A stretch of 10,677 bases of DNA, taken from the NCBI GenBank assembly GCA_018671205.1, contig JABHIC010000215.1:1-10677 (forward strand), written 5' to 3'. The notes under the pieces are model-generated. The model was not told the origin of the DNA. It was given only the letters and a program-made list of their open reading frames with translations, and searched no databases. How positions within the stretch are numbered: position 1 is the stretch's first letter; every line of letters begins with the position of its first letter. Below are positions 1 through 6,846 of the stretch, in pieces. Source of the DNA: Gammaproteobacteria bacterium. GTDB lineage: Bacteria; Pseudomonadota; Gammaproteobacteria; GCF-002020875. The position numbers and the translations under genes are program-made.

Positions 1-54
1 GACCTTTGCTCCAATCACTTCTACATAATTCACAACAAATAAATCTGTAGGCTT

Positions 55-435
55 ATGCTCCCTTCTATCAAAACCAGAATCTCTGCGGACGAATTCTATA
101 TTGATGAGGGGTGTTTTATTACGGAAGTTTCCAACTCTGCTGATGACCCTGACCTCTCTATTGCATTATCCAGAGTCGCCCCAGGAGTCACCACACAGTG
201 GCATCGCCTGAAAGGCGTGACTGAGCGCTACAGCATTATCAGTGGAACCGGTAGCATTGAAGTCGGCAACCTCGCACCTCAAACTGTATCTACAGGAGAT
301 GTGGTCATCATTCCACCGATGTGCCGTCAACGTATCCGCAATACGGGAGCTGAAAACCTGCTCTTTTATGCCATCTGCACCCCCCGCTTTACCAGTGAAG
401 TCTATGAACTGCTCGGTAACCTACAACAGGATTAA
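55..435 (+). CDS. Small cupin-fold protein with reduced metal site
   Basis: This 126-residue protein is a single small cupin barrel, probably cytoplasmic because there is no signal peptide or membrane segment. The first cupin motif lies around residues 44-64, with Gly44, His50, Glu57 and Gly64 in canonical positions, but the second histidine of HxH is Leu52. The second motif lies around 81-96: Gly81, Pro87 and Asn96 are kept, while the usual Gly and His positions are Met89 and Gln92. Only two of the four classical metal ligands (His50, Glu57) remain, so metal binding is doubtful and a catalytic role cannot be assigned. I recall similar proteins with a CRQRI-type second motif, so the Gln may be normal for this subgroup. 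The start is the ATG at 55, preceded by a weak GTAGG-like element. It converges on recD2 across an 83-bp gap with no clear terminator. Fold is confident; function and substrate are unknown. Confidence 0.85.
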   Translation: MLPSIKTRISADEFYIDEGCFITEVSNSADDPDLSIALSRVAPGVTTQWHRLKGVTERYSIISGTGSIEVGNLAPQTVSTGDVVIIPPMCRQRIRNTGAENLLFYAICTPRFTSEVYELLGNLQQD

Positions 436-518
436 GAGATTCATTTCAGCAAGCACTGCCAATTTCTTGCAGAACTCTGCTCTTGCCGCATATTAACAAG
501 CAAACGCTCCACCAGCCT

Positions 519-3002
519 CTACTTCTCACACAAGAGCTGCTCCAGTGCTGTCTGTCGCTGCAGTGTATCCTGCTGCTGAATCGCCATCGCCATTGCCCTA
601 CGAGTCCCTACAAAGACCGCCAGCTTCTTGGCTCGAGTAAGCCCCGTATAGATGAGGTTACGATAAAGCATCTTAAAGTGCTGGCTGAGCACGGGGATGA
701 TCACCGCTGAAAACTCACTCCCTTGTGATTTATGGATAGTGATGGCGTAAGCAAGATCCAGCTCTACAATATCCTCTTTCTGGTACTCCACTTCACGATG
801 ATCTGGATAGAAGGAGATAGTCATGGTGAGCTGCTCACTGTTAATCTCTTTGATCTTGCCGATGTCCCCGTTAAAAACCTCTAGCTCATAGTTGTTTCGA
901 CGGTGGATGACCCGGTCTCCGGTTCGGAATACCCGCTCCCCGACTTTGATCTGTGCCTTCCCATTGGCCGGTGGATTGATCGCCTGCTGTATCACTCGGT
1001 TAAGATTACCGGTACCGAGTGTCCCTCTGGTCATTGGGGAGAGAACTTGAATCTCCCCTCCCTCCCCCTGGTATTTTGGAATCCACTGAAGATAGAGTTT
1101 GACCACCACGTCGACTGCAGAGAGTCCGTAGTGAAGTGAGGACCAGGGGTGTACCTTTTTCAGCACAGACTTCAGCTCATCCACCGCACCATAGGATGCG
1201 GCCACCTCTTGCAGGTTCACATGCTGAAACTTTTTAGGCACTTCAAACTCTGGCTGGTATGGGGCCAGTGGCTCCTCTATGCGGAAGGTGTAGGGGCTAC
1301 TCTCTGTCAGCGCCTCTAGCTCTGCCTGTTGCCACCCCAAAGTCTGCTTCACCCGGCTTACAAAACGGATCTGGTCTTGGGTCGCCTCATCAGAATCGAT
1401 AAAGAGGCAATCCTCTTCCTTCCAACTCTCCGGCTTGTTGAAGGGGGAGCTGATGTAGGGGATCTCCCCTCTATTGATCTTGTGGGCCGACTGGATGATC
1501 AGAGACTCTTGTGCCTGACGGAATACCTCAGTCAGTCGAAACACCGGTATGGTAGAGGAGTGGATCAGGTCACGCAGTACATTGCCTGCACCGACCGAGG
1601 GGAGCTGGTCAGGATCTCCGATAAAGAGCAGTTGGCAGTCATGGGGTAATGCTTTGAGTAGAGAGGCACTCATACTGATATCAAGCATGGAGCACTCATC
1701 CACAATCAGAAAATCCGCCTTCAGAGGGTCCTCTTCGTTCTTGTTAAATTGACCCGCCTTCCACTCCAGCAGTCGATGGAGTGTCTTCGCCTCTCGCTCG
1801 ATCACTTCCCCCATTCGCTGTGCCGCACGTCCGGTTGGAGCTGCCAGCAGTACACGCAGCTTCATCGCCTCTAGCAGACGCACGATCACCAGTGTGGTGG
1901 TGGTCTTTCCACACCCCGGCCCCCCAGTCAAAATTGAGAATTGGTGCTGTACCACACCCACCACTGCTTTGGCTTGTTCTCTGCTGAGGCGGACCGATTT
2001 CGCCTTGCAGTAGCGGTCAACCCACTGAGAGACTCGCTCCCCCTCTACCTCAACCGGAAAGGTCATCTCGACTACACGATGCGCTACCGTCTCCTCATCG
2101 TAGTAGAGGCTCTTGGAGTAGTAGCAGCGCTGGCTCTGTTGCTGTGCCTCCGCCTCCGCCCCTGTAGGTGGTATGACAAGGGTGCGTAATCTCAGATGAT
2201 TCTCCTGCTCCATCAGCTGCAGATAGTGCTCTAGCAGGGGACCCAACTCCATCTCTAGCAATTCATCCACCTGCTGCTGGATCTGCTCTACCGTCAGGTA
2301 ACAGTGTCCCTGCTCTCGACTGGCGGATAGCAGATGACGTATCGCCGCAATAATCCGCTGTTGGCTATCTCTGGCCAACCCAATGGAGAGTGCTACTTTG
2401 TCCGCAGAGAAGAATCCGATTCCAAAGAAGTCCAGTGCGAGGCGGTAGGGGTCTTCCATCACCAGCTCAATCGCACGATCCCCGTACTCTTTGTAGATAC
2501 GCACAGCAAACAGGGTGGAGATGCCGTGCCCTTGGAGAAACATCATCACCTCACGAATTGCCTTGTGTTCACTCCACGCTTTTTCGATACTTTTAAGCTT
2601 TTTAGTAGCGATGCCGGGCACCTCAACCAGACGCTCAATCTCACCCTCAAAGACATTGAGGGTATCAGCAGCAAAGTGTTTTACAATCCGTTTTGCGGTC
2701 TTGGGCCCCACCCCTTTGATCAACCCAGAGCCAAGGTACTTCTCTAGTGCTGCAGCGGTGGCTGGCTTCTTTTCAGTGGCCTTCTCTGCCTCAAATTGGC
2801 GACCGAATTTGGGATGGTCGGTCCACCGCCCCACAAACTCCATCGTGGCACCGGCAAATACCTTAGTCTGGTGCACCGTAACCGTGACCAGACTCTCAGG
2901 GCTGTTGAACGGGTTGATACGTAGTACAGACCATCCGGTACTTTCACTGTGGAAGGTGACACGGCTAACGATACCGGCAACCCTCTCCTCAATCACCTGC
3001 AT
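519..3002 (-). CDS. recD2: RecD2-type superfamily 1 ATP-dependent DNA helicase
   Basis: This 827-residue protein matches the stand-alone RecD2/RecD-TraA helicases, ATP-driven 5'-3' DNA translocases used in repair and recombination independently of RecBC. The order is as expected: an N-terminal OB-like segment (about 1-75), helix-hairpin-helix elements near 90-110 and 127-140, then the helicase core. Core motifs are Walker A GGPGCGKT at 360-367, motif Ia AAPTGRAAQRM at 387-397, Walker B LIVDECSMLD at 432-441, motif III GDPDQLPSVG at 462-471, an FRQ element at 494-496, HKSQGSEF at 757-764 and YTGLTRAKK at 785-793. All catalytic residues look intact. Unusual is about 90 residues of extra sequence at roughly 556-645, just before IQVLSPM (651-657). 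The start is supported by GGAG five bases upstream of the ATG. It lies 76 bp downstream of the DUF6880-like gene and is probably cotranscribed with it. Named from remembered family motifs; high confidence. Confidence 0.95.
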   Translation of the reverse strand: MQVIEERVAGIVSRVTFHSESTGWSVLRINPFNSPESLVTVTVHQTKVFAGATMEFVGRWTDHPKFGRQFEAEKATEKKPATAAALEKYLGSGLIKGVGPKTAKRIVKHFAADTLNVFEGEIERLVEVPGIATKKLKSIEKAWSEHKAIREVMMFLQGHGISTLFAVRIYKEYGDRAIELVMEDPYRLALDFFGIGFFSADKVALSIGLARDSQQRIIAAIRHLLSASREQGHCYLTVEQIQQQVDELLEMELGPLLEHYLQLMEQENHLRLRTLVIPPTGAEAEAQQQSQRCYYSKSLYYDEETVAHRVVEMTFPVEVEGERVSQWVDRYCKAKSVRLSREQAKAVVGVVQHQFSILTGGPGCGKTTTTLVIVRLLEAMKLRVLLAAPTGRAAQRMGEVIEREAKTLHRLLEWKAGQFNKNEEDPLKADFLIVDECSMLDISMSASLLKALPHDCQLLFIGDPDQLPSVGAGNVLRDLIHSSTIPVFRLTEVFRQAQESLIIQSAHKINRGEIPYISSPFNKPESWKEEDCLFIDSDEATQDQIRFVSRVKQTLGWQQAELEALTESSPYTFRIEEPLAPYQPEFEVPKKFQHVNLQEVAASYGAVDELKSVLKKVHPWSSLHYGLSAVDVVVKLYLQWIPKYQGEGGEIQVLSPMTRGTLGTGNLNRVIQQAINPPANGKAQIKVGERVFRTGDRVIHRRNNYELEVFNGDIGKIKEINSEQLTMTISFYPDHREVEYQKEDIVELDLAYAITIHKSQGSEFSAVIIPVLSQHFKMLYRNLIYTGLTRAKKLAVFVGTRRAMAMAIQQQDTLQRQTALEQLLCEK

Positions 3003-3007
3003 AGCTG

Positions 3008-3011
3008 CTCC
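3008..3011 (-). promoter_or_regulatory. Ribosome binding site of recD2
   Basis: On the minus strand GGAG is followed by five bases and the ATG whose first base is 3002. This fixes the recD2 start, which also agrees with the typical N-terminus of the family. Confidence 0.6.
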
Positions 3012-3078
3012 ACTCTATTTTCATATCTCCATCATACCTCTACACCACGCCTCTAATAACCCAGCACTCACTACCGAT

Positions 3079-4434
3079 TTAAGCGTGCCGCTGCGCCACC
3101 TGCCCCCAGAAACTTCTCTTACGGCCATGCCTCTTCTCAACACCCCGTTGATACTCGACATGCGTCCGGTAGGGTGCCCACGATTCCACTTTATGCGAAA
3201 GCTGCTGTAGCACCATCCAATAATCCACTCCATGGTGGTACGCCTTGGTATAGCCCCGCTCCAGAATATCATCCAGCAATGCACGATAGATCAGCGATGC
3301 AATCACAGGTCTTCCTTTAAGCGGCTCCACCCACGCCGTCAAAAACACATAATAGACCTCCTTCAGCTGTGCCGCACGCGCCAACAGATACCGCTCTGCC
3401 CACTCTATCTTTTCCAACTCCAACAGAAAAGAGAGATCACTCTCCACCAACCGCTCTGTCGTACTCTCGATAATCTGTTCACACTCCCCGGCAATGACCG
3501 CCTCTCTTTCTCCCTCCCCCAGAGTCTCAAGCAGCAGATCCAATGCAGCAACTGATCGGCTACTCCGGAAGATCTCCCACGCCACCCTCCCCTCCTCCTC
3601 TACATTGCCCTGCAGATGGTAGATCTCTTTGCGAATCGATTGGTACTCACTGGAGCGAAAACCGTTGGCTGAGGAGAACTCTCTCTCTGCACGCTCTACC
3701 CAACTCTCCGCCTGCTCAACCTCTGCACACTGAAGGTAGACTTTAGCGATCTCAAGACAACGGTTAAAAGAGAGGGGTTGCAGTCGGCACGTTGCCTCAA
3801 ACAGTGGGGCATCTTCCAACTGTCTAGCCAACGACTGCAGTTGAAAAGGGGCCTGAGAGGCCGCCCAACCCTCTCCATCTTCCTCTATGATCATCTGCAG
3901 CTTCTCAACCATCCAACGCATCCAGGGTGCAGAGAGCACACGACCGGCCACATCAATCAGATCATGACGAACACCATACTCATCCTGACGTGCTAACTCC
4001 AACAGCGTCTGTGCCGTAAACTCCTGGTTCTTACAAGCCTGCGCAAACTCGACGAAGAGATCCCTCGCATCGACCATAAACACCATCCCGACATCCCCCC
4101 CCGAGTCATCACACGACTCCATCACCTCCCCATCCTTCTCGTAGAAGTAGGCTACCCAACGAATCCCCTCACAGGGGTCTTCAACTGACTCTCTCAAATT
4201 ATCCAGTAACTGACTGAGCCGATCTGCAAACTGACTCACCTCCCGCCAGTCATAGAACCCACCCTCCTCAATCAGTGCATCCAGCTGCCCCTTGAACCGG
4301 ACTAAATTCTGCGCTCTAGACGTTGTGATGTAATCAATCCGTTCATCTACCTGCTCAAAATGGTTTGCCAGAGACAACAACTCCTCTGCAAGCCGCTCTG
4401 CACCCAGCTCGATCAAACTCTCCTTACGCCCCAT
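3079..4434 (-). CDS. DUF6880-like alpha-helical protein of unknown function
   Basis: In the chosen form this protein has 451 residues and is almost wholly helical, rich in Glu, Leu and Arg, with no membrane segment or signal peptide, so probably cytoplasmic. Its pattern resembles what I recall of DUF6880 proteins: an N-terminal LGAERLAEELLSLA helix, a YDWREV element (about 61-66), an EYGVRHDLIDVA segment (about 152-163), a TPR-like middle and a basic C-terminal tail with HGRKRSFW (about 436-443). No enzymatic motif is visible and the family's role is unknown to me. The start was placed at the ATG ending at 4434 because GAGGG lies eight bases upstream and the LGAERL helix then sits near the N-terminus, as in relatives. 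An in-frame ATG at 4491 adds 19 residues and has GGAGG only three bases upstream, so it remains possible. The gene precedes recD2 by 76 bp on the same strand and diverges from the NERD-helicase gene. Confidence 0.8.
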   Translation of the reverse strand: MGRKESLIELGAERLAEELLSLANHFEQVDERIDYITTSRAQNLVRFKGQLDALIEEGGFYDWREVSQFADRLSQLLDNLRESVEDPCEGIRWVAYFYEKDGEVMESCDDSGGDVGMVFMVDARDLFVEFAQACKNQEFTAQTLLELARQDEYGVRHDLIDVAGRVLSAPWMRWMVEKLQMIIEEDGEGWAASQAPFQLQSLARQLEDAPLFEATCRLQPLSFNRCLEIAKVYLQCAEVEQAESWVERAEREFSSANGFRSSEYQSIRKEIYHLQGNVEEEGRVAWEIFRSSRSVAALDLLLETLGEGEREAVIAGECEQIIESTTERLVESDLSFLLELEKIEWAERYLLARAAQLKEVYYVFLTAWVEPLKGRPVIASLIYRALLDDILERGYTKAYHHGVDYWMVLQQLSHKVESWAPYRTHVEYQRGVEKRHGRKRSFWGQVAQRHA

Positions 4435-4554
4435 ATTCAATACCCTCAACTCATCTACTCTATTCTGATCAACCATCATACGCCACTGCATCAGCCTCCA
4501 CGATTATCGACCACAGTTGCAGATCCATCGCCAACTCATGCATGATTACTCACA
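4435..4554. promoter_or_regulatory. Divergent intergenic region, probable promoters both ways
   Basis: This 120-bp gap separates two divergently transcribed genes and should hold both promoters. Forward, TTGCAG (4517-4522) and CATGAT (4541-4546) have an 18-bp spacer, but this would leave almost no leader before the ATG at 4555 and is a weak match. I see no convincing boxes on the minus strand. If the DUF6880-like gene really starts at 4491, the gap shrinks to 63 bp. The positional argument is stronger than the motif evidence. Confidence 0.3.
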
Positions 4555-6390
4555 ATGGCGACTCTCATTCCCTCCTACAACAGCTGTGCTGGACGTATGC
4601 AATCCGGAGAGAGACGCTTTGCCCAACGACTGGCCAGCCATCTTGAGGAGGACTACCTCTGTTGGTATGAGTTGCCCGTAGGCAAAAGAGCACGCTACTC
4701 CGACTTCATCCTGCTTCATCCATTAAGGGGATTATTGCTGCTGGAGGTCAAAGACTGGAAGCTCGACACTCTCATCAAAATTGACAAGGTCTCTGCCACC
4801 ATCCATACCACACAGGGGCACAAAACTGTCAGCAACCCCATCGAGCAGGTGCGCCAATGCGCCTACCTACTGGTCAACCGACTACAGAGAGACCCTCAGC
4901 TGACCACTCCATCCGGTCGCTATAAAGGACACCTGGCCATGCCCTACGGCTTTGGTGTCGTGCTCAGTAACATCACCCGCAGACAGTTCAACAGCACCGA
5001 TCTGGGGGAGGTGCTGCCCGCACACCAGACACTCTGCAAAGATGAGATGGTAGAACGTGCCGACCCCGAGGAGTTTCAAAAAAAGCTCTGGGACATGTTC
5101 AACTTCCAGTTTACAACCCCGCTCACACTCCCGCAGATTGACCGAATCCGTTGGCACCTCTTTCCAGAGGTTCGCATCAGCAGTGGGCAAGAGAGTCTGC
5201 TGTTTGAAGAGCCCGATGAGGAGAGCATCGAAACTCTTCTCCCAGACATGATCAAAGTGATGGACACCCAGCAAGAGCTATTAGCCAGAAGCCTTGGTGA
5301 AGGACATCGTGTCATCCATGGCGTCGCTGGATCAGGTAAAACACTTATCCTCGGCTACCGCTGCCTCTACCTAGCCAAACTACTGCACAAGCCAATTCTG
5401 GTGCTCTGCTACAACATCACTTTGGCTGCAAGACTCCGCACACTGTTGGAGGAGCGTGGGATCCATAACAAGGTACAGGTATATCACTTTCATGAGTGGT
5501 GTGGTCAACAGATGCGCAGCTACCATATCCCTTCCCCTCCCCCAGGGGAGCATTACTTTGAGCGAATGGTTGAGGCCGTGATCAGTGCCAGTGAACAAGG
5601 CATGATCCCCAAAGGGCAATACGGTGCCATCATGATTGATGAGGGGCATGACTTTGAGCCCGAGTGGCTCAAGCTGGTGGTCAACATGGTCGATGAGGAG
5701 ACCAATTCCCTTCTCTTGCTCTATGATGATGCCCAGTCTATCTACAATAACAAAAGCCACCTCAACTTCAGCCTCTCCAGTGTCAGTGTACAGGCACGGG
5801 GGAGGACCACACTACTGAAACTCAACTACAGAAACACCGAAGAGATCCTCCTCTTTGCCTACCGGTTTGCAAGCCAATACCTTAACCATGAAACAGCCGA
5901 TGAGGACCATCTTCCGATCGTAGAACCCGAATCCATCGGACGTCACGGCCCACCACCGGTCGTGAAAGTGTTCAGTAACTACGAAAACGAGGGACGATAC
6001 ATCGCTCGCATCCTGAGGCAGATTCATGATCGGCAAGAAACACCCTGGTCCGATATGTGTGTGACCTACAGAAGTAGTTGGATGGGTGAGAAGCTCAACC
6101 AGTACCTTGCCGATGAAGCGGTCCCCTGCCAGTGGCTGGGGGACCAGCAGGCCAAAAAACAGTTCAAACCCAGCGGAGAGAACGTCAAACTGATGACCAT
6201 GCACAGCTGCAAAGGGCTCGAATTTCCTTTAATGGCGGTCTCCGGAGTCGGTTATATGCCCGGCAGGCATACTGAAGCTGCAGCTGAGGCGAAACTGCTC
6301 TATGTAGCCATGACCCGATCAACCGAAAAATTACTGATTACCAGCCACAAAGAGACCCCCTTCCTGAAACAGCTACGCAGTGCTGACTAA
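4555..6390 (+). CDS. NERD-domain / UvrD-like SF1 helicase fusion
   Basis: This 611-residue protein joins an N-terminal NERD (nuclease-related) domain to an SF1A helicase. The NERD part covers about residues 10-140: SGERRFAQRL at 17-26, then Asp50 and LLLEVKDWK (61-69), with Glu64 and Lys66 forming a PD-(D/E)xK-like set, so nuclease activity is plausible. The helicase part has a Q-motif-like TQQE (238-241), Walker A GVAGSGKT (256-263), motif II IDEGHD (361-366), motif III YDDAQSIY (390-397), NYRNTEE (424-430), motif V MTMHSCKGLEF (547-557) and motif VI YVAMTRSTEK (583-592). All ATPase motifs look complete, so it is probably an active DNA translocase in repair or defence against foreign DNA. 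Length fits the family. The ATG at 4555 gives the family-like N-terminus MATLIPS, although its Shine-Dalgarno is poor; Met15 (4597) is a less likely alternative. Domain calls are firm; the cellular role is inferred. Confidence 0.92.
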   Translation: MATLIPSYNSCAGRMQSGERRFAQRLASHLEEDYLCWYELPVGKRARYSDFILLHPLRGLLLLEVKDWKLDTLIKIDKVSATIHTTQGHKTVSNPIEQVRQCAYLLVNRLQRDPQLTTPSGRYKGHLAMPYGFGVVLSNITRRQFNSTDLGEVLPAHQTLCKDEMVERADPEEFQKKLWDMFNFQFTTPLTLPQIDRIRWHLFPEVRISSGQESLLFEEPDEESIETLLPDMIKVMDTQQELLARSLGEGHRVIHGVAGSGKTLILGYRCLYLAKLLHKPILVLCYNITLAARLRTLLEERGIHNKVQVYHFHEWCGQQMRSYHIPSPPPGEHYFERMVEAVISASEQGMIPKGQYGAIMIDEGHDFEPEWLKLVVNMVDEETNSLLLLYDDAQSIYNNKSHLNFSLSSVSVQARGRTTLLKLNYRNTEEILLFAYRFASQYLNHETADEDHLPIVEPESIGRHGPPPVVKVFSNYENEGRYIARILRQIHDRQETPWSDMCVTYRSSWMGEKLNQYLADEAVPCQWLGDQQAKKQFKPSGENVKLMTMHSCKGLEFPLMAVSGVGYMPGRHTEAAAEAKLLYVAMTRSTEKLLITSHKETPFLKQLRSAD

Positions 6391-6519
6391 CAAGTGATTT
6401 CCATTATATGCTCATTATCTCTGGCAACTGCTTTGAGTCAGATACAGCCGTGAGATAGCCCATTTTCAAGATATCTTCTGACACGGAAAAGGTCGCGATA
6501 CCATCAGTAGCTCCATGCA

Positions 6520-6567
6520 CCTAGCTACTTATTGTCCTAAGTCTATAGGACGCTGAATTTGGCTAGG
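6520..6567. repeat. Nested inverted repeats, possible structured RNA or operator
   Basis: The outer arms are CCTAGC (6520-6525) and GCTAGG (6562-6567), which are exact reverse complements. Inside them GTCCTA (6534-6539) and TAGGAC (6546-6551) form a second exact pair with a 6-base loop. The two pairs stack into one interrupted hairpin. A further GAGC/GCTC pair follows at 6567-6581. No T-tract follows, so a standard intrinsic terminator is unlikely. It could be an untranslated-leader structure, an operator or chance. Confidence 0.4.
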
Positions 6568-6656
6568 AGCAAGCCCAGCTCACACTTTATACACGGGCAT
6601 CCAGTTGTCGCATCTAAACTTTCACTATCAGCTAAATGGCGTACGTTAACTGCTGA

Positions 6657-6770
6657 TGCAATGCAGCTGAGCAAACTTTAGGCGATCATTCAGAAGTCGT
6701 TTCATTGCTTGAAGGTTTGAAGAAAAATGGCTTTCAAACTATTGAAAATTCTGTAACACTTACAGCATGA
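6657..6770 (+). pseudogene. Possible 3' remnant of a lost gene
   Basis: This 37-codon frame after a TGA at 6654 reads like coding sequence in its second half (GDHSEVVSLLEGLKKNGF and onward, ending TLTA) and stops with TGA at 6768. It has no ATG, GTG or usable ribosome binding site near its beginning. It could be the 3' end of a gene broken when the neighbouring module arrived. It matches nothing I recognise and is too short to exclude chance. Confidence 0.2.
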
Positions 6771-6846
6771 TCATGGTTCCACAATTTCGCAATTGGATGA
6801 TCAGACCCAACTATATGTGAGTAGTAAGCATTGAGAGTGAGCACTT

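Larger units (their letters stand above)
6391..6846. other. 456-bp gap without a convincing gene
   Basis: No intact gene is supported here. The stretch holds nested inverted repeats (6520-6567), a GAGC/GCTC repeat just after them, a short open frame with a codon-like look (6657-6770) and a 10-bp palindrome CATGATCATG (6766-6775). Base composition shifts toward A+T from about here on. The promoter of the following two-gene unit must lie in this gap. One weak match is TTGAAA (6742-6747) with CATGAT (6766-6771) across 18 bp. No U-tract terminator for the helicase gene is evident. Confidence 0.6.

Noticed and set aside
2..14. The 13-mer ACCTTTGCTCCAA recurs at 9343-9355, followed in both places by a similar TCACTT.
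   Set aside because: One 13-base match is about what chance gives in 10.7 kb, one copy is inside a coding sequence, and no target-site or inverted-repeat structure accompanies it.
2515..3210. A 231-codon plus-strand open frame.
   Set aside because: It lies antisense to recD2, shows no recognisable protein features and is explained as a shadow of the real gene.
6766..6775. Perfect 10-bp palindrome CATGATCATG, with a second TGATCA at 6798.
   Set aside because: Too short and common to call an operator without a known regulator or conservation.
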